Source of the DNA: Aerophototrophica crusticola
Lineage (GTDB): Bacteria > Pseudomonadota > Alphaproteobacteria > Azospirillales > Azospirillaceae
NCBI GenBank assembly: GCA_001939945.1
Contig: MOEB01000029.1
Span: 1 to 54,638 of the forward strand
Reading direction: 5' to 3'
DNA: 54,638 nucleotides
A program made the position numbers and the translations under genes. How positions within the stretch are numbered: the first letter of the stretch is position 1; every line of letters begins with the position of its first letter. The notes under the pieces are model-generated. The model saw only the letters and a list, made by a program, of their open reading frames with translations, did no database searches and was not told where the DNA came from. Positions 16,587 through 24,045 of this stretch are shown one piece after another.

Positions 16587-17366
16587 TCAGATGTTGGTCT
16601 TCTTGAACAGCGCCTCCGGCACCGACCGGATGATGGTCATGATCCAGCGCCAGGGCCAGGGGACATAGACCACCTCCGCCTTGCCGCGGACGGCCTTCAT
16701 CACGGCCTTGGCAAAGGCGTCCGGTGCCATGGCCATGGGCAGGGGGCCGGCGGACCAGGTCATGCCCGTGTCCAGGAATCCGGGTTTCACCGTCAGCACC
16801 TTCACGCCCTTGCGGAACATGCGGGCCCGGTAGCCCTGCAGGTAGGCGTGCAGCCCCGCCTTGGCCGAGCCGTAGACATAGTTCTTCAGCCGCCCCCGGT
16901 CGCCGGCGACGGAGCCCAGGGCCACCACCGTGCCCGTGCCGTGCCGCTCCAGGATCGGGGCGAGGTGCTGGAGGATGGAGACGGCGCCGCCATAGTTGGC
17001 CTGGATGGTCTTCACCGCCAGGGCGGGGTCCGCGTCCATCTCCGCCTGCTCGGGCATGGAGCCGAAGGCGAGGAAGACGCTCAGCGGTGCGGGCATGGCC
17101 TCCAGGTGGGCCGCCAGGGCCTTGTGGGAGGCCTCGTCCAGCGCGTCGAAGGGGACCACGTCCACACGGCGGCCGCGGCGCACCCGCAGGTCCGCGGCCG
17201 TGCGCCCAAGGTCATCCAGGTCGCGGCCGCACAGCACCAGGTCGGCGCCGCAGCCCGCCTCCCGCGCGAAGGCCCGCGCCACGGGGGAGGAGGCGCCCAG
17301 GATCACCCAGGTGCCCTCGGTGGCGGCCCGCATCGCCTCACGCGCGCCCGGTGCCCGGCCCATCAC
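16587..17366 (-). CDS. SDR oxidoreductase, DprE2-like decaprenylphosphoryl-2-keto-ribose reductase
   Basis: A 259-residue short-chain dehydrogenase/reductase. The nucleotide-binding motif is WVILGASSPVARAFAREA near residues 19-36, with LVLCGRDLDDL after beta-2. The catalytic Tyr and Lys occur in YVYGSAKAGLHAYL near 164. The C-terminal ending with hydrophobic and basic residues (WPWRWIMTIIRSVPEALF) resembles membrane-associated DprE2 proteins. In mycobacteria DprE2 reduces the 2-keto intermediate to decaprenyl-phosphoryl-D-arabinose. The start overlaps the end of the DprE1-like gene by 4 bp (ATGA), and the HAD-UbiA gene lies upstream, so the three genes form one operon for an epimerised polyprenyl-phosphate pentose. 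Function is inferred from homology plus operon; another keto-sugar substrate is possible. Confidence 0.8.
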   Translation of the reverse strand: MMGRAPGAREAMRAATEGTWVILGASSPVARAFAREAGCGADLVLCGRDLDDLGRTAADLRVRRGRRVDVVPFDALDEASHKALAAHLEAMPAPLSVFLAFGSMPEQAEMDADPALAVKTIQANYGGAVSILQHLAPILERHGTGTVVALGSVAGDRGRLKNYVYGSAKAGLHAYLQGYRARMFRKGVKVLTVKPGFLDTGMTWSAGPLPMAMAPDAFAKAVMKAVRGKAEVVYVPWPWRWIMTIIRSVPEALFKKTNI

Positions 17367-18697
17367 GCGCCCTCCCGGATGCGTAGCCGGCGGGCCAGGT
17401 CCGTCTCGAACCTGCCCTCGGGGTCCCAGCGCCGCAGGGTCTCGCGGAAGCGGGGCAGGTCGGGGTACATGGCCCGGAAGGCATCCGGCGTCAGGGCGCT
17501 GTCCTTGGCAAGGTAGACGCGGCCGCCCGCGTCCAGGGTGATGTGCTCCAGCTCGCGCAACAGCTCCTCCACCCCCGGCCGGTTGGGGATGTCCACCGCC
17601 AGGGTCAGGCCCGGCATGGCGAAGGACAGGTCACCCGGGCCCGGCCGGCCCATGGCCTTCAGCACCGCCAGGAAGGACCCGCGGCCGGCCCGGCCGAAGG
17701 CTTCCAGCAGCCGGCGGATCGCGTAGGGCCCGCCCGCGTGGGGGACGACGCATTGGAACTGGTGGAAGCCCTGGCGGCCATACATGCGGTTCCAGTGCAG
17801 GATGGCGTCCAGGGGGTAGAGGAACTTGCGCCAGGGCACCCGTGCCTCCGACCCCGCCGCGGAGACGCGGCGCCAGTACAGCGCGTTGAAGGCGCGCACC
17901 CCCGCCTTGCCCAGCACGAAGCCCGGCAGGTCCAGGGGCATGGCCAGGCTCTTCGCCTGCTTCTCCGGCACGAAGCCGTCCGCCGGGCCCGCCGCCTCCA
18001 GGATGCCGCGGCCAAGCTCCCGCCCGCCGGCCAGGGCGTCCACCCAGGCCACGGTGTAGGGCTGGCCCGGGCGGGGCTCCATCAGGGCGGCGAGGGTGGA
18101 ATCCAGGTCCGGAAGGCGGCGGGAATGGACCAACGCCGTGTTGCCCGGCACCCGCGCCATGGTGAGGGAGATGCCGGTGACGATGCCGGTCAGGCCGATG
18201 CCGCCCACCGTGGCCCGGAACATGTCGGCGTTCTGGTCGCGGGAGGCGCGCACCACCTCCCCCGACGCGGTCAGGATGTCCAGCCAGTTCACGTGGTCGC
18301 CCAGGGAACCTGCGGTTTCCTGGTTCTTGCCGTGCACGTCGTTGGCCACGCCGCCGCCCAGCGTGGCGAAGGCGGTGCCGGGGGTGACCGGGGCGAGGTA
18401 GCCGCGGGGCAGGAAGGTGTCCAGCAGGTCCCGCCAGGTGACGCCGGGCTCCGCCACCAGCTCGCCCGTCGCCTCGTCGAAGGACAGGAACCGGTCCAGG
18501 CGGGTGGTCAGCAGGGCGCTGCCCCCGCCGTTCAGCCCCACGTCGCCATAGCTGCGGCCCGCGCCGACGCCGGCGACCGTACCCTCCGCCCCCTTGAGGG
18601 CGCGCTGCAGTTCCGACAGCCGCTCGGGCCGGGCGGCGCGGCTTCGCGCCTGGTGCACCCGGCCCCAGCCCGTCAAGGTCATCTCACGCCAAGCCAT
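17363..18697 (-). CDS. FAD-linked oxidoreductase, DprE1-like decaprenylphosphoryl-ribose 2-oxidase
   Basis: A 444-residue FAD-dependent oxidase of the vanillyl-alcohol-oxidase fold. The FAD-binding half shows VAGVGAGRSYGDVGLNGGG near 41-59 and GTAFATLGGGVANDVHGKN near 106-124, with the HGKN element of DprE1. The C-terminal half includes the substrate-site Lys in VYLAKDSAL near 404, matching mycobacterial Lys418. The stretch LTLAVDIPNRPG aligns with the mycobacterial segment holding Cys387, the residue modified by benzothiazinones; here that position is Ala. Expected reaction: oxidation of the ribose C2 hydroxyl of decaprenyl-phosphoryl-ribose, followed by reduction by the DprE2-like enzyme encoded next. 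The gene sits 34 bp after the HAD-UbiA gene. Confidence 0.85.
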   Translation of the reverse strand: MAWREMTLTGWGRVHQARSRAARPERLSELQRALKGAEGTVAGVGAGRSYGDVGLNGGGSALLTTRLDRFLSFDEATGELVAEPGVTWRDLLDTFLPRGYLAPVTPGTAFATLGGGVANDVHGKNQETAGSLGDHVNWLDILTASGEVVRASRDQNADMFRATVGGIGLTGIVTGISLTMARVPGNTALVHSRRLPDLDSTLAALMEPRPGQPYTVAWVDALAGGRELGRGILEAAGPADGFVPEKQAKSLAMPLDLPGFVLGKAGVRAFNALYWRRVSAAGSEARVPWRKFLYPLDAILHWNRMYGRQGFHQFQCVVPHAGGPYAIRRLLEAFGRAGRGSFLAVLKAMGRPGPGDLSFAMPGLTLAVDIPNRPGVEELLRELEHITLDAGGRVYLAKDSALTPDAFRAMYPDLPRFRETLRRWDPEGRFETDLARRLRIREGA

Positions 18698-18731
18698 CTG
18701 TCCCGCCCTTGCCCCCGGCCGTCGCCGCGCC

Positions 18732-20267
18732 TCAGAGGCGCAGCATGGTGCCGGCGAGTTTGGCCAGGCCGTCGCCCTTTGCCGCCACCACCACCAACAA
18801 CGCCGTGGCGGCCCCCATGGCCAACGAGGCCCTGTCTTTCAGGGCGAAGACGACGGGATCGTCATGCATTTCCCCCCGCCCGGCCAGCAGCCAGGCGCGG
18901 CCCAGCCAGTAGGCCAGGATCACGCAGATCACCCACAGGAACTCCGGATGGGCGTAGTTCCGCACCGCGGACGTCATGTCCACCAGGTAGCTGAAGAACA
19001 CCAGCGGCGCGCAGAACCCCGCCGCCATGCCCATGCCCAGCAGCACCGGCGCGTCGCCGGCGTTGTAGCCGCGGCCCCGCGCCTTCTCCTTGCCCTCGCG
19101 CGCCAGCAGGCGGCACTCGCTGTAGCGCTTCATCACGGCCAGGCTGGTGAAAAAGAACATGGAGAAGGTCAGCAGCCAGGGCGACCAGGGGCCGTCCTGG
19201 GCGACGATGCCCGCCAGGATGCGCAGGGTGAACAGGATGGCCAGCACCACCACGTCCAGCATGGGCCGGCGCTTCAGTCCGAAGGAATAGGCCAGCGTCA
19301 GCACCAGGTAGGTGGCCGTCACCGCCACGAAGGCGGGCGTGGTCAGGGCCAGCAGCCCGACCACCGCCAGGCCCAGCACGGGGATGGCCAGCAGGGCCGA
19401 CCTGATGGGCAGTGCGCCGGAGGCAAGCGGCCGGTTGCGCTTGCTGCGGTGCCGCCGGTCGGCTGACAGGTCGAACAGGTCGTTGAGCAGGTAGGTGAGG
19501 GAGGCCAGCAGGCTGAAGGCCAGGAACCCGGGCACAAGCACGGCCACGGATTCCATCGTCGGCAGCTCCCCCGCCAGCAGGAAGGGGACCAGCAGCAGCA
19601 GGTTCTTGGCCCATTGGTGGACGCGCAGGGCCTTGGCCCAGGTGCGCAGCTTCACGCCCGGGTGCTCGAAGGCGTGGACCACCTCCACGGATTCCGCCAA
19701 CCGCGCGCGCAACGCGCTGGCCCGCGGGCCGGCCAGCACGGCGGAGCGGCAGCCCTCCCAGATCGCGATGTCCTGGCCGCCATCGCCCACATAGGTGAAG
19801 TCGTCGCCGAACCGCTCGCGGATCGCGGCCAGCTTGTTCGCGCCGGCAAGGTTCACGGTGCCGTCGCTGCCCTGCACCTCGCTGAAGATGGCGAAACGGG
19901 CGGCGACGCGCTGGACCAGGCTGTTGTCGCTTGCGGAGAACAGCCCCAGCCGCACCCCCTCGGCCTGGCGATCCTCCAGCCATTCCAGGAGGGGTTCGTT
20001 GACGGGCAGGGTGTCGATGTCCAGGTCCACCCGGCGCGCGATCTCACGCTTCAACCGGGCCTTGCCGCCCAGCAGCCAGAAAGGGAGCAGGAAAAGGCAC
20101 CATGGCTTCTCGCGGAGCAGCAGGGCCAGGCACTCGTACAGCAGGTCTGTGCGGAGCAGCGAGCCATCGATGTCCACCGCGATCGCCTGTCCCGGGTCCG
20201 GCGCGAGCGCCATGCCGGGCCTTCCCGGAGCGGACACGATGGCAGCGGACTGCCGCATATGCATCAT
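18732..20267 (-). CDS. HAD phosphatase-UbiA prenyltransferase fusion, DPPR-synthase-like
   Basis: A 511-residue bifunctional-looking membrane protein. The N-terminal part (about 20-210) is a HAD hydrolase: AVDIDGSLLRTDLLYE, LGLFSASDN and FTYVGDGGQDIAIW. The C-terminal part (about 220-511) is a polytopic UbiA prenyltransferase with NDLFDLSADRRHRSKRNRPL as the prenyl-diphosphate/Mg motif and MKRYSECRLLAREGKEKARG as the second conserved loop, as in decaprenyl-phosphate 5-phosphoribosyltransferases. One chain could thus attach phosphoribose from PRPP to a polyprenyl phosphate and remove the 5-phosphate, steps done by separate proteins (Rv3806c and Rv3807c) in mycobacteria. The start is the ATG at 20267, with GAGGAA about 8 bp upstream; an open extension to 20333 is less likely. 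First gene of the DprE1/DprE2 operon. Confidence 0.85.
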   Translation of the reverse strand: MMHMRQSAAIVSAPGRPGMALAPDPGQAIAVDIDGSLLRTDLLYECLALLLREKPWCLFLLPFWLLGGKARLKREIARRVDLDIDTLPVNEPLLEWLEDRQAEGVRLGLFSASDNSLVQRVAARFAIFSEVQGSDGTVNLAGANKLAAIRERFGDDFTYVGDGGQDIAIWEGCRSAVLAGPRASALRARLAESVEVVHAFEHPGVKLRTWAKALRVHQWAKNLLLLVPFLLAGELPTMESVAVLVPGFLAFSLLASLTYLLNDLFDLSADRRHRSKRNRPLASGALPIRSALLAIPVLGLAVVGLLALTTPAFVAVTATYLVLTLAYSFGLKRRPMLDVVVLAILFTLRILAGIVAQDGPWSPWLLTFSMFFFTSLAVMKRYSECRLLAREGKEKARGRGYNAGDAPVLLGMGMAAGFCAPLVFFSYLVDMTSAVRNYAHPEFLWVICVILAYWLGRAWLLAGRGEMHDDPVVFALKDRASLAMGAATALLVVVAAKGDGLAKLAGTMLRL

Positions 20268-20539
20268 GGCAGGGTTCCTCACGGCAGCCTGTACGGATCG
20301 GTGTCCAGAACAGGCGCCCTGCCAAAGCATCACGCGGCTGCGAAAGGTTTGTTGCGGTTACCCAGGTGGCGGTGCGGCAACCTCGCCAGCCAGCCTAGGC
20401 CTAGGTCCCGCGGGGTAACGCGGAGGGCGGAATTGGCACGTCCACCAGGCCTGTGCATCCCCGCGCCGCTGGTTCCCGGTGCGGCGCACAGCCGTTTGCG
20501 CCCGTGGGCGGGGGCTCCCCCGTCCCGCGGGCGCTTTGG

Positions 20540-20698
20540 TCAGAGCATCAGGTTCAGGATGCCGGTCATGGTCGCGGCGACGGCCAGCATGCACAGGGTC
20601 TCCACGAAATCGGTGGCGCGGGGCAGCTTGGCGGCGATGCGGGCGGCCAGGGAAACGGGGTCGGCAGGCTTGTTGGCGCTGCGGCTCAGGGTGGTCAT
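20540..20698 (-). CDS. 52-residue single-helix membrane protein
   Basis: A small predicted protein with a soluble basic N-terminus (SLAARIAAKLPRATDF) and one C-terminal hydrophobic helix at about residues 32-52 that runs to the last residue. I chose the ATG at 20698 because GGAG lies 6 bp upstream of it; an ATG at 20704 would abut that element. I do not recognise the family. The C-terminal helix suggests a tail-anchored inner-membrane peptide. It stands alone between the arabinose-donor operon (minus strand) and the divergent cyanophycinase gene. Its reality rests on the ribosome-binding site and the clean helix, so it remains a prediction. Confidence 0.5.
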   Translation of the reverse strand: MTTLSRSANKPADPVSLAARIAAKLPRATDFVETLCMLAVAATMTGILNLML

Positions 20699-21014
20699 CG
20701 TCATCTCCGTCGGGTTCGTTTTCGCTGTCGTCTTCTGCCCAGGGATGAGAGCAACCACCGTGCCAAGTCCGGTGCGGCTTGATTTTGGAAAGTAGGGGGC
20801 GCGGGGGTTGGCGGGGGTGGCCACTTGGTCGCGGATTGCGGCGAAAAATGGGCGGCCGGCCCAAGGGGTTTGTGTTCCGCCTGTCCGTTTCCGGACAGTC
20901 CGGCACGGCGGAGGACCCGACCGGACACCTCATAGGGCTGACCTGCGCCCTACCTTCACAAGACATGCAAGGGCTGCATAGAATGCGGCCGGGACAGACG
21001 GAAGGGGTAGGGCC
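20699..21014. promoter_or_regulatory. Divergent intergenic region upstream of the cyanophycinase gene
   Basis: This 316-bp gap separates the small membrane protein gene from the cyanophycinase gene. A plausible sigma-70-like plus-strand promoter is TTCACA at 20955-20960 and TAGAAT at 20979-20984 with an 18-bp spacer, about 30 bp ahead of the TTG start. The rest shows no recognisable gene or RNA. Confidence 0.35.
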
Positions 21015-23162
21015 TTGGGCAAGACGCCGAAGCTCGCCATCATCGGCGGACGGCTAGAGACGGACAATGCGGCCGTCTTCGCGGAGCTGCGCCGCCTGTC
21101 GGGCGGGCGCATCGCCATCCTGGCCACCGCCTCGGGCGAGCCGGATGAGGTGGCGGCGGAGACGGCGGAGCTGTTCGCCAGCCACGGCATGCTGCCGGCC
21201 ATCATTCCCATCCACGGGCCGGGCGCCCCCGCCGCGGCGCAGGACGCGCGCGTGGCCGCGGCGCTCGAGGCATGCGGCAGCGCCTATTTCACCGGTGGCG
21301 ACCAGGCGCTGATCACGGGCGCCTTCCTGCCGGGCGGGCAGAAGTCACCGGCCTTCTGGGCGCTGGAGCGGATGGTGACGGCGGGTGGCCTGCTGGCCGG
21401 GTCCAGCGCCGGGGCCGCCTGCCTGTCCGGGCCGATGATCCTGGGCGGCAGCTCCGTCCAGGCGCTGGTGCACGGGGTGACGGACGACCCGGAGCAGCCG
21501 GGCATGATGATGGGCACCGGCCTGGGCTTCTTCCCCCACGGGCTGATCGACCAGCACTTCATTAAGCGCGGGCGCCTGGGCCGGCTGCTGGTGGGCATGG
21601 CCGCCAGCGGCACACGCTGGGGCTTCGGCGTGGACGAGAACACGGCCCTGGTCGTGGAGGGCACCGACGCCCGGGTGGTGGGCGAGTACGGGGTGATGCT
21701 TCTGGACCGGGGCGAGGGCGCGCCGGGCGGGCCGCCCTGGGAAGGGCTGCGCCTGTCCTACCTGGACAATGGCGACGGGCTGGACCTGGCGACCATGCAG
21801 CCGCGGCCCGCCAAGGCCAAGCGGCGCCTGCGGGCCGGCGCCCACAGTTGGCGCGCGCCCGCCGCCAGCCGGCGCAACGCCTTTGGCCCCTATGCCCTGT
21901 ATGAGCTGATGGTGCGCCTGGCCGAGGGGGACCGGTCCGTCTATGACCGGGAGGTGGCGCTGGCCTATGACCCGTCGGCCGCCACCGCCGCGCGGCTGAC
22001 CCTGGTGCGGGAGCGGAAGCGAACCCTGGCCCTGGCGGCCCGGAGGCGGGATGGCAGCCGCCGCCACACCATCCTGGACATGCGGCTGGACGTGGCGCTG
22101 GAAAAGGCCAGCCGGGCGGAATGGCTGCGCCACAGGACGGCGGAACCGCGGGGGCTTTCCGGCGGGCAGGTGGCGCCGGGGGCGCGGCTCGTGGTGACGG
22201 GGTCCTCGCCGCTCACGGGGCATCCGGCCCTGCTGGACGGCATCCTGGCCAACATCCGGGGACCCGTGGGGGTCATCGCCGCGGCCAGCGCCGACCCGGC
22301 GGACGCGGCGCGGGACTATGTGGAGACCCTGCGCCGCCGCGGGGTGGAGGCGGAGGATTTGGGCATCCACGCCGCCGCCATGCCCCAGCTCATGGCCGAC
22401 GCGGGCCTGCTGGAACGGGTGGCGTCCAAGCGGGCCATCCTGTTCACCGGCGGCGACCAGACCCGGCTGGTGGAGACGCTGCTGCACCGGGGGGCGGAGA
22501 CTCCGGTGCTGGGCGCCGTCATGCATGTCTACCAGGCCGGCGGCGCCCTGGTGGCGGTGTCGGGTGCAGCGTCGGCCCTGTCGGGCATCATGATCGCCGG
22601 GGGTGGGAGCTGGCAGGCGATCCGTTACGGTGTCGCGGCGGACGCGGGCCATGCCGGCCTGCTGCTGGAGGAAGGCTTCGGCCTGTTCGACCTGGGCATC
22701 GTGGACCAGAACATCATCGACCGGAACCGGCTGGGCCGGCTGGTGGTGGCCTGCGCGGAGGAGAACGCCCGCTTCGGCTTCGGCGTCTGTGAGGACAGCG
22801 CCATGGTGGTGCATGGCGGCGGCACGGAGATCGAGGCCATCGGCCGGACCGGCATCGTCCTGGCGGAACTGGAGCCGGAGAAGCTTACCCTGCAGGGCGA
22901 CAGCTTCGCCGCCAAGGGCGTGGTGCTGAGCCTGGTCCGCCCCGGGAGCCGCTTCGACCTGCTGGGCAGCGGCCCGCCCGCCACGGCGGAGGACTGCACC
23001 CGGCGGCTGGAGGACCTGGTCGCCGCCCTGGAGCGGGAATGCTGGCAGGCCGCCCGCGAACGCGGCTTGGCCCACACCACCCACATCCACGTGGCCATGC
23101 GCCGCGCCGCCGAGGGGCGGGTGGTGCTGGACATCGAGAGCGACCGGGCTGGGGCGGATTGA
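21015..23162 (+). CDS. Tandem-duplicated cyanophycinase (two S51 peptidase domains)
   Basis: A 715-residue protein with two cyanophycinase-like domains; ordinary cyanophycinases have about 270-300 residues and one. Domain 1 (about 1-255) has TGGDQ at 93-97, the nucleophile motif GSSAGA with Ser131, and LIDQHF with His181. Domain 2 (about 395-640) keeps TGGDQ at 478-482 and a Ser at 516 in the altered context VSGAAS, but has DQN at 564-566, with Asn replacing the catalytic His. An unassigned linker with KRTLALAARRRDGSRR lies between them (about 265-390). Domain 1 should hydrolyse cyanophycin to beta-Asp-Arg; domain 2 is probably inactive and may bind polymer. The TTG start at 21015 follows a GGGGTAGGG stretch. 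The cyanophycin synthetase gene lies 1 kb downstream on the same strand. Confidence 0.88.
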   Translation: MGKTPKLAIIGGRLETDNAAVFAELRRLSGGRIAILATASGEPDEVAAETAELFASHGMLPAIIPIHGPGAPAAAQDARVAAALEACGSAYFTGGDQALITGAFLPGGQKSPAFWALERMVTAGGLLAGSSAGAACLSGPMILGGSSVQALVHGVTDDPEQPGMMMGTGLGFFPHGLIDQHFIKRGRLGRLLVGMAASGTRWGFGVDENTALVVEGTDARVVGEYGVMLLDRGEGAPGGPPWEGLRLSYLDNGDGLDLATMQPRPAKAKRRLRAGAHSWRAPAASRRNAFGPYALYELMVRLAEGDRSVYDREVALAYDPSAATAARLTLVRERKRTLALAARRRDGSRRHTILDMRLDVALEKASRAEWLRHRTAEPRGLSGGQVAPGARLVVTGSSPLTGHPALLDGILANIRGPVGVIAAASADPADAARDYVETLRRRGVEAEDLGIHAAAMPQLMADAGLLERVASKRAILFTGGDQTRLVETLLHRGAETPVLGAVMHVYQAGGALVAVSGAASALSGIMIAGGGSWQAIRYGVAADAGHAGLLLEEGFGLFDLGIVDQNIIDRNRLGRLVVACAEENARFGFGVCEDSAMVVHGGGTEIEAIGRTGIVLAELEPEKLTLQGDSFAAKGVVLSLVRPGSRFDLLGSGPPATAEDCTRRLEDLVAALERECWQAARERGLAHTTHIHVAMRRAAEGRVVLDIESDRAGAD

Positions 23163-23284
23163 GGGCGAAATTACCAGTAGATGTAGTCGTGTTTTGGATT
23201 CCCTGCCAAAGCAGTGAAATGGATTTCCAACTCTGCGCTTGTTTCAATTTTATTGAAAGACGCAAAATTTTGCTTTGTCACACC

Positions 23285-23560
23285 CTACATGGGCGTTGGA
23301 TAAAATGGGACGATAATAAAATAGACTATATTCGTCAGCATCAATGCGGACGATGCGTAGTTTATCGATCTCTCCCCATTAATGAACGAAACTACCATTA
23401 ACACTGCACAAACCGGCAAAAGGTATATAGGAAATACAAGCTGCAAATAAACCCAATGGAATCCTATGTTGATCGTGGGTTGTATCGCCGAAAACCACAA
23501 ACATGCGGATGAAATTGCTAAAGATAGCAAAGACAGAATTCTGTTGATTCCGAATTTCAC
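23285..23560 (-). CDS. Small three-helix membrane protein in the AT-rich island
   Basis: A 91-residue predicted membrane protein with about three hydrophobic helices (ILSLLSLAISSACLWFSAI, LVFPIYLLPVCAVLMVVSFI, and SSALMLTNIVYFIIVPF). I chose the GTG at 23560 because GAGGAG sits 7 bp upstream; an ATG at 23566 is too close to it. The family is not recognised. Codon use is AT-rich and unlike all neighbours, which supports foreign origin. It is antisense to both cyanophycin genes and has no partner gene on its strand, so a cargo or orphan role cannot be told apart. Confidence 0.5.
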   Translation of the reverse strand: MKFGINRILSLLSLAISSACLWFSAIQPTINIGFHWVYLQLVFPIYLLPVCAVLMVVSFINGERSINYASSALMLTNIVYFIIVPFYPTPM

Positions 23561-23742
23561 AAGCATTCTCCTCGTCAGTTTCTAAACATCATGAAAATCT
23601 ATCTTCCCGACCAAACACTGATGAGAACGGCTAGCCAGACATAGCCAAGTCAAATAATTCAGAACCATACACATAGTGAGACTTGCGATGCAATGCTGTA
23701 TGGTATCGGTTACGAAGGCTTGCATTCTTTGGGGCTGATGCC

Positions 23743-23940
23743 ATGGCGATGGAGCACAAGGGCTACGTTGCTGACCCCATCGAACTCGACCCGGGCGACG
23801 GCACCTTCTCCGGCGTCGTCGCCGGCCTGTCGGACGTGATCCATTTCGAAGGCACGAATGCGTCCGAGCTTTGGGACAGCTTTCGGGGCAGCATCGACGA
23901 GTACCTGAAGCTTTGCAATGAGCTGGGCCATCGTTCCTAG
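23743..23940 (+). pseudogene. Truncated HicB-family antitoxin-like gene
   Basis: The 65 residues match the N-terminal, partially RNase-H-like domain of HicB antitoxins: HKGYVADPIELDPGDGTFSG, then VVAGLSDVIHFEGTNASEL and SFRGSIDEYLKLCNELG. Full-length HicB proteins usually continue for 40 or more residues into a ribbon-helix-helix or helix-turn-helix DNA-binding domain, which is absent. The stop codon TAG at 23938-23940 lies at the left edge of a REP-like palindrome, so the 3' part was probably lost when that repeat arrived. No HicA toxin frame is visible nearby. ATG 23743 and ATG 23749 are both possible starts. A small functional solitary HicB domain cannot be excluded. Confidence 0.6.
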
Positions 23941-24045
23941 GTCGGATTAGCGCTGCGTAATCCGACAGTGAAAGGAATGGCCTGACCGCCTTTTCCCCGC
24001 GCTGATCCGGGGGCGTCGGATTACGCTTCGCTAATCCAGCCTACG
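23936..24045. repeat. Inverted pair of REP-like palindromes (REPIN-like)
   Basis: Bases 23941-23966 form a palindrome, with GTCGGATTA and TAATCCGAC arms around an 8-base centre. Bases 24015-24045 hold a second, imperfect copy in the opposite orientation, differing mainly at the loop and one arm. The two copies are separated by 48 bp and could pair into one long hairpin, the arrangement known as a REPIN. No RAYT transposase gene lies in the window. Confidence 0.7.

Noticed and set aside
20394-20405. CCTAGGCCTAGG palindrome upstream of the HAD-UbiA gene
   Set aside because: Short and GC-rich; plausible by chance, with no second copy or promoter context to support it.
20779-21057. Short plus-strand frame overlapping the cyanophycinase start
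   Set aside because: Arg/Gly-rich shadow with no ribosome-binding site; it conflicts with the cyanophycinase N-terminus, which has family sequence from its first residues.
23567-23742. HicA toxin partner upstream of the HicB-like frame
   Set aside because: No frame of about 60 residues with the HicA double-stranded-RNA-binding-like pattern could be found in this stretch.
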